A stretch of 64,000 nucleotides of DNA from positions 19,886,352-19,950,351 of the forward strand of contig NC_080720.1 of NCBI RefSeq assembly GCF_019097595.1, in the 5' to 3' direction. The translations under genes were made by a program, and so were the position numbers. Every line of letters begins with the position of its first letter. The first letter of the stretch is position 1. Shown piece by piece: positions 25,334-36,560 of the stretch. Below the pieces are notes generated by a model. That model ran no database searches, was not told the origin of the DNA, and worked only from the letters and a program-made list of their open reading frames with translations. The DNA is from Hemibagrus wyckioides (lineage: Eukaryota; Chordata; Actinopteri; Siluriformes; Bagridae).

Positions 25334-25777
25334 ATGTTGTGTAGATCTGCACTTTATATAGTCTTGTGTGTTCTGTTATGTGTTGTTCTGGATAGAAGAC
25401 ATTTTGTTCCAATGTATTGTTTCTAATATTCATTTAGAAATGAACAGATTTAAAAAATGTAATTTAGATTTAGAAATTTCAGATTTTAAAATGAATGTCT
25501 GTCGTTCTTGGTTTTATTATTGTTGTTGTTGTTGATGCTGTTATTATTATTATTCATTTGTAAATCATTCCTCAGATTATTGTCACCATCACTAAATAAT
25601 TGTTTACACATAAAAATAATCTTTGTGTTAGCCTGTAGTTGTAGAATGCCTTGACGGGATCCTATAAAACTATATTATATTATACTATACTATAATGTTG
25701 TGTATCTGTGCTTTATGAAGTCTTGTGTACTGTTTTAAGTCCTGGAGAAAAGACATTTCGTTCCAGTATATACCAGC
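25334..25777 (+). repeat. Duplicated LINE-tail-like flank of the satellite
   Basis: 'aatgttgtgtagatctgcac...agtcttgtgt' at 25332-25420 reappears as 'aatgttgtgtatctgtgc...agtcttgtgt' at 25690-25770. Each is preceded by ACTAT-type sequence and followed by 'agacatttygttcca', similar to the 3' ends of fish LINEs. In between is AT-rich DNA with a short ATT/GTT tract and no gene. Confidence 0.6.
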
Positions 25778-26740
25778 CAGTGGTGGGCTGTCAGGGCTAG
25801 CAAGTCCTTCTCTGCTGGCCTAAACAGCAGTGACTGAATCACTGACTTGCATTTTAATATATTTAATATATTTTTCCATGAGTTTGTATTAAATTATTCC
25901 CAATAGTATATTCTCTAGATTTCATAGCTCTTCTCTTGGTTGCGCTGCTTCCAGTAGTGTATAATTATGATAAGAGTATTTATCCAGTCATTGCCAAGGT
26001 GAAAGAAATCTGCCTTAAAGCCTTCAGAATCAATAGTGCAGGCGCCCATAGCTTAAAATAAGTGGCAATGAAATTGTCACATTAACCAATCACATTTCCA
26101 GTTGGCGTCACTGGGGCCATCCAGCAGGCATACGATTACGTCAGCAATTTCCCGTCCTTTGATTGGATAATTGGAGTAGTTAGAGGCAGCGAACTGCACA
26201 AACTATATAAAATATATATATTTTAACTCACAATGGCTGACAGAGGTAGTGATTCTGTGTTCTGTTTCTGTTGTAAGGTCTTTGGAACTTAACAGTAATG
26301 GATTTCGCTCATGGATCCACAACCACTTAAAAGAGCACGAAAAATGCAAAGCGCATTGCGCAAATATGCAAGCCTGGAGCAAACTCGAAGACCGACTGAA
26401 ATCAGGAAAAACTATTGACAGCAAGAATCAGGAATTGCATGCTCTTGAAAAACAGATTAGAAGGCTGTTTTAAGCAGAATAATTGCAATTTTCTGTCATT
26501 TAGCAGAACGAAACCAGGCACTTAGAGGGCATTCAGAAAAGCTTTTTGAGCCCCATAATGGCAACTTTCTTTGACAGGTAGAGCTCATGGGACAGTTTGA
26601 CCCTATAATGAGTGAGCATCATAGAAGAATTGCGAAAAAGGAGAATTCAGCTGAAAGGACTAGATTTTTGAATATGCAAGACAACAGGCAAAAGACCTTT
26701 AATTTGTTACAGCTAAAAGGATTCTGTATCATTTTGAATA
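25778..26740 (+). mobile_element. hAT transposon relic with TTF-type zinc-finger transposase remains
   Basis: Begins with the hAT-like end CAGTGGTGGGCTGTCAGG. The first 430 bp match the non-autonomous copy at 39543. From an ATG at 26233 the translation gives MADRGSDSVFCFCCKVFG (TTF-type zinc finger) then stop and shift, followed by FRSWIHNHLKEHEKCKAHC and, in another frame, AFRGHSEKLFEPHNGNFL and VELMGQFDPIMSEHH. All are hallmarks of ZMYM/TTF-class hAT transposases. The rest of the transposase is missing. Confidence 0.8.
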
Positions 26741-26839
26741 AGTGGACTATTTTTTTTTTTTAAACAAGAAATTTACTGTATATCTGGCTATATACTTCTA
26801 TATATTCAATATTACTGTTGTGCAAATCAAAGGAAAATC

Positions 26840-27400
26840 TTAGGCAATGTTGGGGCGTGGGGGCCTCAGGTCCTGCCTTTGCTTGGGGCCCCCAAAATGG
26901 TAAACATGCCCCTGATCTTAGATAGGCCTTTTCGTAGTAAACTCACAAAACTTCCAGTGAACACATCAACCACCACGTCTGATTCTGCTAACGTCTTTTG
27001 TTTACCTATAGATAATAAAGATCATACCTTTCTTCTGTATAAATACTCCCTGTTCATCTCATTAAATTTCAAAGAGTTCTGCTATTCAATCACTGTCTCT
27101 GCGCAGTTCTTTAGCATCTCTTCCCTGAATTCAGCGCGACTCAGGATTTTTCTCAGAGTGAACCTGAAAATTCTAACACTAGGTTTCCATGTTCTCCTTT
27201 TATTTTGTTAATCATGTTCTATTTGTCCCATGTCTTGTGTTAGTTTCGTTTGATTCATGTTACTAAAGCAACCAGTATGTCCAGCATGTGGGTCTGTTAC
27301 ACTGTGTGCAGGAGCTCACGACTACCATGGAGATCAGGGTTCGGTCCACGCTTCGGGTGATGTCTCCTGATTATTACACACATGAGTTAGTTAAATAAAT
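26840..27400 (+). other. Repeat-derived DNA, possibly a solo LTR
   Basis: Starts with a piece ('tggggcccccaaaatgg...atgcccctgat') like another hAT end. The following 26930-27380 has TATA-like 'tataaatact', an AATAAA-like 'aataaag', T-rich 'ttctattgtccc..' blocks and a TACACA finish, as in fish Ty3/gypsy LTRs. No second copy was found near the gypsy body downstream, so the LTR reading is weak. Confidence 0.3.
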
Positions 27401-27504
27401 GTTATTTCTATGCTCTGTTGCAATCATATGCACAGGCTGTGAACACACTGTGCATTGTACACTGTCTGTGCATATGACATGACATTCATGCTGTGCATCA
27501 CATT

Positions 27505-27665
27505 TATACCTGTGCACTGTTATACATGATCACACTGTAACACACCCTGCACTGGTATACATGATGACACTGTAACACACACTGCACTGTTATACATGAT
27601 CACACTGTAACACACACTGCACTGTTATAAATGATCACACTGTAACACACTGCACTGTTATCTTC
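27505..27665 (+). repeat. Minisatellite, about 37-40-bp unit, 4 copies
   Basis: Repeats of 'cactgttatacatgatcac' plus 'actgtaacacacactg', with point differences and a shortened last unit. It lies immediately upstream of the predicted small gene. Confidence 0.9.
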
Positions 27666-27693
27666 ACTGCACTGAAAGGTGTAATGAATAGGT

Positions 27694-30600
27694 ATGGCGG
27701 TTGCGGCACAGTCAGCAATGAAACAACAGAAGCAGCAACAGATGACTTTAATGTCATCATGGATGAAAAGAAAGAATAGAGATGTGAGTTGATTCAGTAA
27801 ATTAGCTCAGGTCAATCATATTTTCTGTCTACACCTGTTGATGTTAGCCTAACATTAACTGGGCATTAACATACACTGTTGTTGCTAGGTAACTTCAGAC
27901 TGTTAGCTAAATATGTAATGTAGATTAGAACATTCTGTGTAGCATGAAAACGAAATACTGGGAAAAAAAACAGCAAGGAAAACATTAGCCGGGATTTTAT
28001 CCTGGTGAATGAGTACAGGAAGCATGTGTTTGGTTCTTTCATGTGAGAAGAGGAGACAGGACAGTATAGAAAGGTGGATAGTTAGGATACATGGAGAGAT
28101 GGGATTGAATGGACAGATGGAGGACAATGAAAAATGTTCTTTATATTAAAGTTATACTTTTTTATGTTTCTGAGACAGTGTGACAATCTTGCATCCTATG
28201 CACCAAATGAGTAGTGTATCTATTGTTTTTTCAATTTGCCCATCCTTTTGGATTACAGAAGTAAGAATTGCAGATCTTTACTTCCTACCCTGCTATAATA
28301 CAGTGTTGGCCCTCGCTCCGACAGCAGATGGTGTTGTGGGATGACTCCGTCGGCCTAGAAGTGTTCATGCTGATAGCGCAGCGAGTGTCTCAACACCTGG
28401 CCGCAGTCACTGTGGAGGAAGGAACCAACTTTAGTACCTCACCCAGCGAGGACTTCCCCACTCAGGTGCCCATGCAGACAGATAAGTCCCAGACCTGCCC
28501 AGTCCGCCCAGCGGTGAGTACGGTCCAATTAATTTCCGTTATCTCTAACCCCCGTTATCATGATGCCACATTGATATACGGTTCTCACTCTCTCTCAGTC
28601 TCCGTACTGTTCGATTCGGGCGCATCGGGGAACTTCATCTCCTCCCGCATGCTATCCACCTGCCACATTCCACGCAAGTAGAGCCCGGCGACCTATCGAA
28701 TAACGACCATCCAAGGTAAACCGCTGGGTCGTGGACTGGGGCAGTGGGTAACTCCAGAAATGACTCTCCGAATCGGCTGTCTGCATGAGGAGATGCTCTC
28801 CCTCCTGGTGTTGGAGGACTCCCAAGTGGATGTTGTTCTGGGACACCCCTGGCTGGCGCTCCACCAACCGTTGATCCGGTGGAGCACAGGAAGTATCGAT
28901 CGGTGGGGTGACAAGCGCTTCCGATCATGCCTTCAAGCACTCCTGATCCCGGTTCCTTAGACAGCTGTGCTGGGATCTACGAGCATTGAGAGCCCGCAAC
29001 ATCACGCTGAGGTAGACTTCCCAGCGGTATATTGGGACTACCGGGATGTGTTCTGTAAAGTGGCTGCGACGAAACTACCACCACACCGATCGTGGGACTG
29101 CGCGGTGAACCTTCTGCCTGACGCCAAGATCCCTAAAGGGCGCATCTATCCTCTGTCTGTCCCGGAGCGAAAGGTCATGGAGGAGTATATCCAGGAGGCA
29201 TTATGCCAAGGCTTCATACGCCCATCCACCTCCCCAGCCGCTTCCAGCTTCTTCTTGGTGACCAAGAAGGATGGAGGGCTTCGGCCATGTACTACCGAAA
29301 ACTACCGAAAACTTTAACTCCCAGACAGTGAAGTTCGCCTACCCCCTACCTCTGGTCCCTGCAGCCCTCGAGGAACTCTGAGGAGCTCGCCTTTTCACAA
29401 TGCTCGATTTGCGGAGCGCCTACAACTTGATCTGCATTCGAAGAGGAGATGAGTGGAAGACAGCATTCATAACTCCATCAAGACACTACAAGTACCACGT
29501 CATGCCGTATCGGCTCTCCATCGCCCCCTCCGTTTTTCAAAACTTGAAACGACATGAACGAGGTCTTCTGGGACATGCTCCACCGGTTTGTGATAGTGTG
29601 TATAGATGATATCCTGATCTACTCGTCCAACCTGTCGGAGCACATCCGTCATGTCCGACAGGTACTCGAGCGTCTACGCCGTGATCACCTCTACCTGAAA
29701 CTTGAAAAGTGCAAGTTCCACCGATCCGTCATCCAGTTCCTGAGATATATCATCTCCACAGAGGGCATCCAAATGGATCAGACAAAGGTGGAAGTGGTGA
29801 GGAACTGGCCACAACCGCACACAGTCAAAGATCTTCAACGCTTCCTGGGGTTTGCGAACTTCTACCACCGCTTCATAGCAAACTTCAGTGCACACATGGC
29901 TCCTCTCACTTCCGTACTACACAACAAGCCCAAATCACTCAGCTGGATGCCTTCGGCGATCGAAGCCTTCCAGAAGCTGAAAGCCGGCTTCTGCTCCGCA
30001 CCTACCCTAGTGCATCCCGATCCCAGCTGACCCTTCGTGGTGGAGGTAGACGCTTCGGCCCTGGGTGTGGGCGCAGTGCCATCCCAAAGGGGAGGTGAGC
30101 CTTCGGCCCTCCATCCGTGTGCCTTTTATTCCAAAAAGCTGTCCCCGGCGGAACAGAATTATGACATTGGCAACCGAGAGTTACTTGCTATCAAGCTGGC
30201 GCTCAAGGAGTGGCGACACTGGCTGGAGGGAGCAACACACCCCTTTGAGGTGATAACAGACCACAAGAACCTCCAGTACCTTAGGGAAGCGAAATGCCTC
30301 AACCTACAACAAGCTCGATGGGCGCTGTTCTTCACCCGGTCCCAGTTCACCATCTCCTATCGTCCCAGCCATAAGAAAGCCGATGCGCTATCCCGTATCT
30401 ACGTGCCAGAACCCCAAACAGAAGAATGCGCGCCCATACTCCCTCCAGACCTTTTCGTCTGCCCTCTCCTTTGGGACATCAGTGAAGAAATCCGTGCTGC
30501 CACAGCGGAAGAACCTGCTCCGCCAGGAGGTATACACCACTATACTCGTCATGGTCGATCAGTTCTCCAAGGCATGTAAATTAATACCTCTCAGGGGCCT

Positions 30601-31726
30601 GCCCACGGCTATGGAAACGGCGGAAGCCCTCTTCCATCACATTTTCAGGCACTTCGTTATCCCTGAGGACATCGTGTCCGACAGAGGGCCCCAGTTCGTA
30701 TCCAGAGTGTGGCGAGGCTTTTGCAAACAGCTGGGAGTAGCGGTAAGCCTGTCGTCTGGTTACCACCCTCAGACTAATGGCCAGACTGAGCAGAAAATCC
30801 AAGAGATCGGGCGATATCTCTGGACGTACTGCCAGACTCGCCAGCATGAGCCAATACCTCCCTTGGGCCGAGTATGCCCAGAACTCGCTCTGCCAGGAAG
30901 CCACCGGACTCACGCCTTTCCAATGCATACTCGGATTCCAACCGCCTCTGTTCCCATTGTCAGGAGAGCCATCCGAGGTCCCGTCGGTCGACTACTGGTT
31001 CAGACAGAGTGAGAGGGTTTGGGAGTCAGCGCATGTTCACCTGTGCCGCGCGGTTCGCCACCAGAAGAGCCAAGCTGACACACGCCGGAATACCACCCAG
31101 GCAACCAAGTTTGGCTCTCCACTCGGGACATCCGCCTCAAGCTCCCGAGTAAAAAGTTCAGTCCATGCTACATAGGTCTCTTCACCATCCGCCGACCTAT
31201 CAACGAACTGACCTATGAACTTAACTTCCCCGAGCGCTACCGGATCTCGCCAGCCTTCCACATTTCCCTCCTCAAACCATACACTAACCCTGTTCTCCCT
31301 CCTTCCACAGAACCCGAGCTGTCTCGAGGTCGATGCGGACAACACTGTCTACCAGGTCCAGGACGTCCTGAACTCCAGACAACGGGGCGGCCGCCTGCAG
31401 TATCTAGTCGACTGGGAAGGGTACGGTCCGGAGGAGAGGTCGTGGGTGGACCGGGATAACATCCTCGACCCATCTCTGCTCAGCGACTTCCATCTTCTGA
31501 TGCTGCGATACACAAATTCTCAGTATTGTATCCTGAACTCAGTGATACTATGTTGGATTGTGACAGTGATGTAATTTGTCTATAGGATCAGCTTACAGAT
31601 ATTGCTGAAGTGCTCTTTACTCAGCCCCCAGAGTTCTACCACGACCCAGCAGCCTTAGTCAGCAAACTGAGACCCTTCCTCAGACAGCGTGTCCAGAAGA
31701 TGATGGACATTCTGTGGAAGCTCTGA
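27694..31726 (+). CDS. Predicted two-exon small protein, unassigned; intron holds a gypsy element
   Basis: Not recognised. Exon A 27694-27783 opens with an ATG in good context (G at -3, G at +4; in-frame TGA 9 nt upstream), encodes [20 protein letters not shown] and ten more residues, and ends GAT|gtgagt in phase 0. Exon B 31586-31726 follows ctatag, starts in phase 0, and encodes [20 protein letters not shown] then [21 protein letters not shown] before TGA. Joined, they give 76 aa: a basic Gln/Lys/Met-rich head and a helical amphipathic tail. Downstream are a donor (31823), an acceptor ending at 31894 and AATAAA at 32095, as expected of a 3'UTR. The intron contains the Ty3/gypsy remnant. Other exons may exist. 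Exon B looks strongly coding; pairing with exon A is inference. Confidence 0.5.
28303..28960 (+). pseudogene. Gypsy gag C-terminal remnant and aspartic protease
   Basis: A gag tail ([15 protein letters not shown], then PMQTDKSQ) runs without its CCHC knuckle into a protease with the catalytic [12 protein letters not shown] (about 28605-28640). A stop at 28681 and a frame change separate the protease C-terminal part, [20 protein letters not shown] (about 28827-28885). Confidence 0.85.
28967..30450 (+). pseudogene. Gypsy reverse transcriptase and RNase H remnants
   Basis: RT starts with the usual [19 protein letters not shown] and [21 protein letters not shown]. Frame breaks occur near 29310-29400 and 29550. 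The catalytic box is [10 protein letters not shown] (about 29598-29627). RNase H follows a stop near 30028, with [33 protein letters not shown] and [13 protein letters not shown], and [10 protein letters not shown] at its end. Confidence 0.9.
30530..31500 (+). pseudogene. Gypsy integrase core and chromodomain remnants
   Basis: The N-terminal zinc-binding part is deleted: an RNase H linker jumps to [20 protein letters not shown]. The catalytic Asp of VDQFSK, the Asp of SDRGPQF and the Glu of QTNGQTEQ are visible, then frameshifts. The chromodomain (about 31342-31497) contains [20 protein letters not shown] and [20 protein letters not shown]. Confidence 0.88.
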
Positions 31727-31822
31727 GCAATGTCCTTCCTTCTACCCAATTCTTCCCATTCTTCCTCTGTTCCATTTCTTTTCCCTCACTTCTTTTCTAT
31801 ACATTGCTCAAGCTCTCCACAC

Positions 31823-32115
31823 GTAAGTAGAAATTAATTTTATTCTTATTTTTGATGAACTTAATATTAAAGTATACTCTTTTCTTCCCTACAGGTCCGT
31901 ACAGTGAACCCAGCACCCAAGGAGTAGTTTTAATATCCCTCATCCCCCATAGAGAGTCTCTTATCAATCTGTCCTTCTATCCTTGTATTTATAGATAACT
32001 GCAAATAGTAAATAGCATAAATAGTAGCTGTAAATAGTATTGTTGTAAATAAACTAGTTGTATAATGTTTATATAGTTTACTTGAATAAATGTTTTCATT
32101 TGCTCCTATTACCAT
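31823..32115 (+). other. Predicted 3'UTR intron and terminal exon of the small gene
   Basis: Donor cacac|gtaagt at 31823 and a pyrimidine-rich acceptor ttcttccctacag ending at 31894 bound a 72-nt intron. AATAAA occurs at 32048-32053 and 32095-32100. The last junction is about 96 nt beyond the TGA at 31724, far enough to make the transcript a possible nonsense-mediated decay substrate. Confidence 0.45.
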
Positions 32116-32840
32116 CTCATTATGATTATTTTTAGTCATCAGTATGTCTGTTTAATTTTCCTTTAAAAAGCAACACAACACTAAATTAACTTTTCACTCA
32201 TATACAAATCCTTTTCAAAGAACTTCAGAAACTTTGTAAGGTTTACTAAAATGTGAAAAATGACAAATAACATCCAAAAATTTCAGTTAATTCAGATATT
32301 TATAGTCTTGGAACGTTTGTTTCCAAAATGTAGAAAAAATCTGTAACATTTGGGGAATTGCACATTTACATTTAAGCATCCAGAGCACAGTTGTGTATAA
32401 AAAGTCTGAAATTTTTAGATAAAAATCTGAAAATCTAAATTGTAGAGGACTAAAAATGTGGATTTAAACAGTTTACACCAAATCACACCACTGTAGCACA
32501 TCATTTATAATGCAGTTACTCTGAACTCTCAAGGTTACTCTTTAAGAAGAAATATTTTATATCAGCAGTCTTTAAGGTGTTTTCCAGAATAAATAAAAAT
32601 CCTGTTCACGAAAATGAAAGTTGGATAGATGTTTAAAATGGAAAGGAAAGCATATTGTCTTTCAGTCATTCCAAAACACACTGTTAGTGAAACACTAGAG
32701 TGATTTAATTTGTGTGTTTTTTGTACTTTCTAGTTTCTTAACAAAAGTACATAGGATGAAATTATTTAGAAGGGGATGCTGCTGAACATGTGCAGGGGGA
32801 AGTGAGCTGAATACAAATGAAAAGTGACTAAAAGCATGTT
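32116..32840. other. AT-rich intergenic DNA
   Basis: No gene, RNA or recognised transposon. Confidence 0.5.
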
Positions 32841-32843
32841 TAG

Positions 32844-33102
32844 GCGTGTATCCTACGTATCCTACTTCATGACCAATGTTCACGTCTACTTCATCAGCTA
32901 CACAGAGGGCAAGGTGCACTGTGCTCTACCTGTGGATCTGAGTGCATACCACCATGCCGTGCCGGTACTGCACAGACAGGGAGAACTCTGCACACCACTG
33001 TGGGATCTGCAAGCTGGATTCGGAAACACACACACAGTCACAAGCTCAGCTTACTGGCAAACATTTTTTACCTCACATGAACTGCTTAGTTTGATTTACT
33101 GA
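32844..33102 (+). CDS. Putative coding fragment, unassigned
   Basis: An open plus-strand frame with coding-like codon use (third positions mostly C or G in an AT-rich area) reads [20 protein letters not shown], then [20 protein letters not shown] and [15 protein letters not shown], ending at TGA near 33100. I do not recognise the family. The preceding 'atgtttag|g' could be an acceptor. The start is uncertain, and the last 25 codons look non-coding. It may be a terminal exon or a retrocopied fragment. Confidence 0.35.
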
Positions 33103-33242
33103 ATAGAAATCACATGGTGTATTTCACTAACATTATGATATTATTTTTGATCAGTTTATTCATTGCCAGGAAATACTGATTTAGTTTACATGTTAATTTT
33201 AAGTTATAGAAAAATACATAAATAAAAAGAGAAAATACTTAC

Positions 33243-33473
33243 TGGAGTACTTTGTCTAGTTTTTGATGTGACACTGATAATAACTAGTTGGTTATTGGTG
33301 ATGTCCATGAGTTCACATTTGGCTCCCCAGACTGGAAGAGCTTTTCTATCCTTCAGCAGTGTATAATACCATGAGGAAACAGAAGGACCATAAAACTGGT
33401 TGAACTGGAGAATATCATCACAGTCCCAGTCTTGATTTACAGCCATGTCCACAATTTTCTCCATATCATGCAT
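33243..33473 (-). CDS. Putative first coding exon, unassigned
   Basis: A minus-strand ATG at 33473 (context aataaATGC) opens a 77-codon frame with natural composition: MHDMEKIVDMAVNQDWDCDD, then FNQFYGPSVSSWYYTLLKD and ALPVWGAKCELMDITNNQLV. It ends ACT CCA exactly at a strong donor gtaagt (phase 0). I cannot name the family and found no convincing next exon at lower coordinates. It could be the 5' exon of a gene whose remainder is lost to repeats, or an exon captured by a transposon. Confidence 0.4.
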
Positions 33474-33639
33474 TTATTGCTAGTCCCCCCCCCCTTTTTT
33501 TTCTTAAGGTTTCAGATCTTTTCTCACAAGAATTTCTATTGATGTTTTTAATTTGGAGGCATTTTTCCTCATGTTTCTATACTCCTCAGAATTCATTTTG
33601 GTTCTGCAATCAGCAATTACACCAACAAATACATCCTGT

Positions 33640-33830
33640 GCCATTTCTGTGCATGTTTATTCGTCACATACATAATCGTACACAGTATGATATGCAGTGA
33701 AATGCTTACACGACTGTTTTGACCCTTGAAAACGAAAAAAGGAATAAGGACAGAAAAAAGAAAAGTATAAAATATAAAATACAAAATGTAAAATATCTAA
33801 ATCTCCTAAAATGTCCGGGATTAGGCTTTT
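33640..33830 (+). repeat. Dispersed teleost repeat ('gatatgcagtgaaatgctt' family)
   Basis: 'gtcacatacataatcgtacacagtatgatatgcagtgaaatgctt' followed by A-rich 'aaaagtataaaatataaaatacaaaatg' matches the copy at 59990-60180 in this window. Widespread in fish genomes; probably a non-LTR element end. Confidence 0.65.
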
Positions 33831-33954
33831 GCTTTCTACACTTGTCATTAATTGTATGAGTTTTTGCATTACTTTTACCTTTCTCTCTGTTTTACCTGGT
33901 CTCACTTATTTTGTGAGAGCAGGTAAAATGCTGTTACTGCTGCAGAGGGAGTTT

Positions 33955-34480
33955 TTGCATTCCACCAGGGGCGATTCTAGGATTTTCATTTAAGGGGGGC
34001 TCAGCCCCCAATGAGGGTATAATAGTAAAAAATAAAAAAATTTAAAAAAATAAAATAAAAGTTTGACTAACAGGGTAGGATAATTTAAAGGGGACTGAGG
34101 TGATCACGAATTTGTGTACAGTTTATGGAGAATCACATAATTTTTTAGGGGGGCTGAGCAGAAATGTTAGGCGGCCTAGGGACGCCCTTGCACACCACGA
34201 AGCATCACAATAGCTATAGATCAGTGGACCACATGTTTGCCTTGTTAAAAAGGCTTTCCCTGATTGCGAGACAGCGCAAAAAAGTTTCAAGCGCTTGTAC
34301 AAAGACTAAAGCAATTTTTAACGCAGTGATAGCATCACATTCTGTCGACATAGCTCTGAAAGCACTGGAAGACATACCTTTTTGTGGTGTTTCTACTGAT
34401 GGAAGCCATCACGGTGCTGTGGAAATATTCCCTCTGCTTATTCAGTACAGTATTTTGATTGGAAGAATAGTGGCGTGCAA
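33955..34480 (+). mobile_element. hAT transposon relic
   Basis: 'ccaggggcgattctaggattttcatttaaggggggctcagccccc' and 'ttttttaggggggctgagcag' are typical of a fish hAT end. The following frame (34200-34480) reads HSYRSVDHMFALLKRLS..., then TKAIFNAVIASHSVDIALK and CGVSTDGSHHGAVEIFPLLIQY, a hAT transposase core with its first catalytic Asp region. Truncated. Confidence 0.75.
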
Positions 34481-34859
34481 AGTAAATTAGTCTAAGTTTA
34501 AAACACCCCAAATGAGTCAGCTGAGACTTTCATGCCTATTTGATTGGTAATCAGGGAATATTGGGAAAGATTCATTCTTCAGGAAAGTATACCAGAGAAC
34601 ATCATGAGGACTGAAATGATTTTTGACTGAAATAATGGATTTTTGTTTCTTTCTTCTTTTTTTTTTAATTTCAGTTGATTTTGTATTTTACTTTAAACTA
34701 TGGCCATGGCAGTGTCATGTAAAAGGTTTTAAATGCTAAACAATTTTTTTTATTTGCTTGTTATTATTCTATTGGTGCGGGCCAAAAGTTGAATAGGAAG
34801 GATATTATTACTTTATGTATTAAAGTTCACTAACATAGATTCATGGTTGTGAACGCATT

Positions 34860-36560
34860 TACACCCTCCCAATTCCGATCCTTCCACTCACAGTGGGTGT
34901 CCGTCTGCCTCCTGCCCTCACCGTCCTCTTTTTTGAAAACTGAAATATGGTCACCCTAATGTCACCCGACACAAGTCCCGCCTTGTAGGCATCGGTGCGA
35001 GATCTCAGAGCGTCGCGGATGGTCTTATCCACCCAGGGCTTCTGATAGGGAAACGTTCTGATGGTGGTATCATCCGCTAGTTTTTCTTTTTCATTTCCAT
35101 CACAAATATACAAACAAGAAGTGTAGGGCAGCATAAAATAAACGTAAACATAAATATGAAACAAAACGAATAATAAATTAAAATAAATAAATAGATAAAT
35201 AAATACCAAGGCTAAAAAGGAGCTATATAAGGGCAGTTACATAAATCTGAAAAGCTTTAGAGTTTTTATTGTTTTGATAAGTTTTGTGATCGCATATTAG
35301 AAAGGGTTTCAAGATATATTTTAAGATCAGTGTTATAAAAGGTGATATATGATGGTTTCTTTTGAATGATTTTTGTCTTGTGAATATAACACTTTGCTAA
35401 AATAATGAACAGATTAATTATGTAATTTTTTTATCGGAAAAATATGGGTTTTGAAAGCAAAGTAAAACATCATGGAGTTCTAAATTAAGGGCTTTGTTGA
35501 ATTTTTTTGTTATGTCTATTTTAAAGTCAACCCAAAATGAAATAGAAAAAGGGCAGTGGAAAAATAAATGTTGAATGTCTTCAACTGATATGCTGCAAAA
35601 GGTACATTTATCACTGTGCATATATTTACTAACAGATGCATTTACAGGATAGCATCTGTGAATAATTTTGTAAAGTACTTATTTTACTTTATTAGAGATT
35701 AGATAGATAGATATATAGATAGATACTTTATTCAAAATATATATTTATATGGCAATGTCCAAACGCTGTGCCAAGATATACTATGAGGTTTAAGCCATTT
35801 TATCATCCGCTAGTTTCCCGATGAATCCAACAATCACTTCCGTAAACACGTTGATGTCATCAGAGCTGCGTCGGAACATGTCCCAGTCTGCGTCATCGAG
35901 TGCGTCCAGTAGAGCGGCCACCGATTGGTCCGTCCAACGCGCGACCTCCCACTGAGCCGGAACTTCCTGCTCAAGCCTTTGTTTATATTTTGGCATGAGG
36001 AAGATGGCGGCGTGGTCGGATTTCCCAAACGGGAGGCGAGATTGTGCCTTGTAGGCGGGGTCCAGTGTCCTTTCACCCCTGGTGGGGTAGATGATGTGCT
36101 GATGAAAGTTCGGCGCTGTTAAAGTCCCCCGTCACAATAAGCGCAGCGTCCCGGTGTTGTGTCTGGTGCTGTGTTAGAGCCTCATGCAGCCCACATAAAG
36201 CAGTGTCCGTGTCCGCCTGAGGTGGAATATAAACGGCGCTGACGCTGACCGATGTAAACTCCCGAGGAAGGTAAAAGGACGACATTTGATATTTAATAGT
36301 TCCAGGTTGGGTGTGCAGGAGCGTGTGAGAGGAACAACGCTCGCGCTGTTCACCATTAAACACACGCCGCCTCCAGGTGACATCCCTGATTAGTGTTCTG
36401 TCCATGCGGTGAACCGAGAAGAACTCGGCCGGCTGGATGGCGTGGTCCGGTACCGCTGGGTTCAGCCATGTCTCGGTGAAGGAGAGGAGATGGAGGACAG
36501 GAGATGATCAGTGATTTGATTATTGTGAAGTCAAATTCCAAAGCTGCTGCTGGACCCTTG
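34860..36560 (-). mobile_element. Non-LTR retrotransposon (L2/CR1/Rex-like) remnant, split by a later insertion
   Basis: Minus-strand frames give an APE-type endonuclease (YLPREFTSVSVSAVYIPPQA, then AALIVTGDFNSA, 36073-36405). A linker/RT-proximal region follows (VARWTDQSVAALLDALDDAD, then NVFTEVIVGFIGKLADD, 35790-35996). After an interruption it continues TTIRTFPYQKPWVDKTIRDAL, RSRTDAYKAGLVSGD (34960-35070). Frameshifts throughout. Confidence 0.85.
35084..35800 (-). mobile_element. 5'-truncated L1-like insertion nested in the LINE
   Basis: The 717-bp insert is flanked by an exact 16-bp direct repeat, TATCATCCGCTAGTTT (35068-35083 and 35801-35816), in the middle of the older LINE's reading frame. 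Its minus-strand frame ends with KCTFCSISVEDIQHLFFHC and PFSISFWVDF, the C-terminal Cys/His region of fish L1 ORF2, and the 3' end is A/T-rich. Its 5' part includes a 'gaataaagtatctatc' LINE tail, so it may itself be composite. Confidence 0.85.

Larger units (their letters stand above)
28303..31510 (+). mobile_element. Decayed Ty3/gypsy chromovirus-like retrotransposon body
   Basis: Order on the plus strand: gag end, protease, reverse transcriptase, RNase H, integrase core, chromodomain, as in Ty3/gypsy chromoviruses. It is GC-rich compared with its surroundings. Frameshifts and stops divide it into at least seven frames. The gag body with its zinc knuckle and the integrase HHCC region are deleted. 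No flanking LTR pair was found. Clearly non-functional; it lies between the two exons of the predicted small gene. Confidence 0.92.

Noticed and set aside
26930..27390. 5' LTR of the gypsy element
   Set aside because: No matching copy after the chromodomain and no primer-binding site seen next to it; kept only as a weak solo-LTR possibility.
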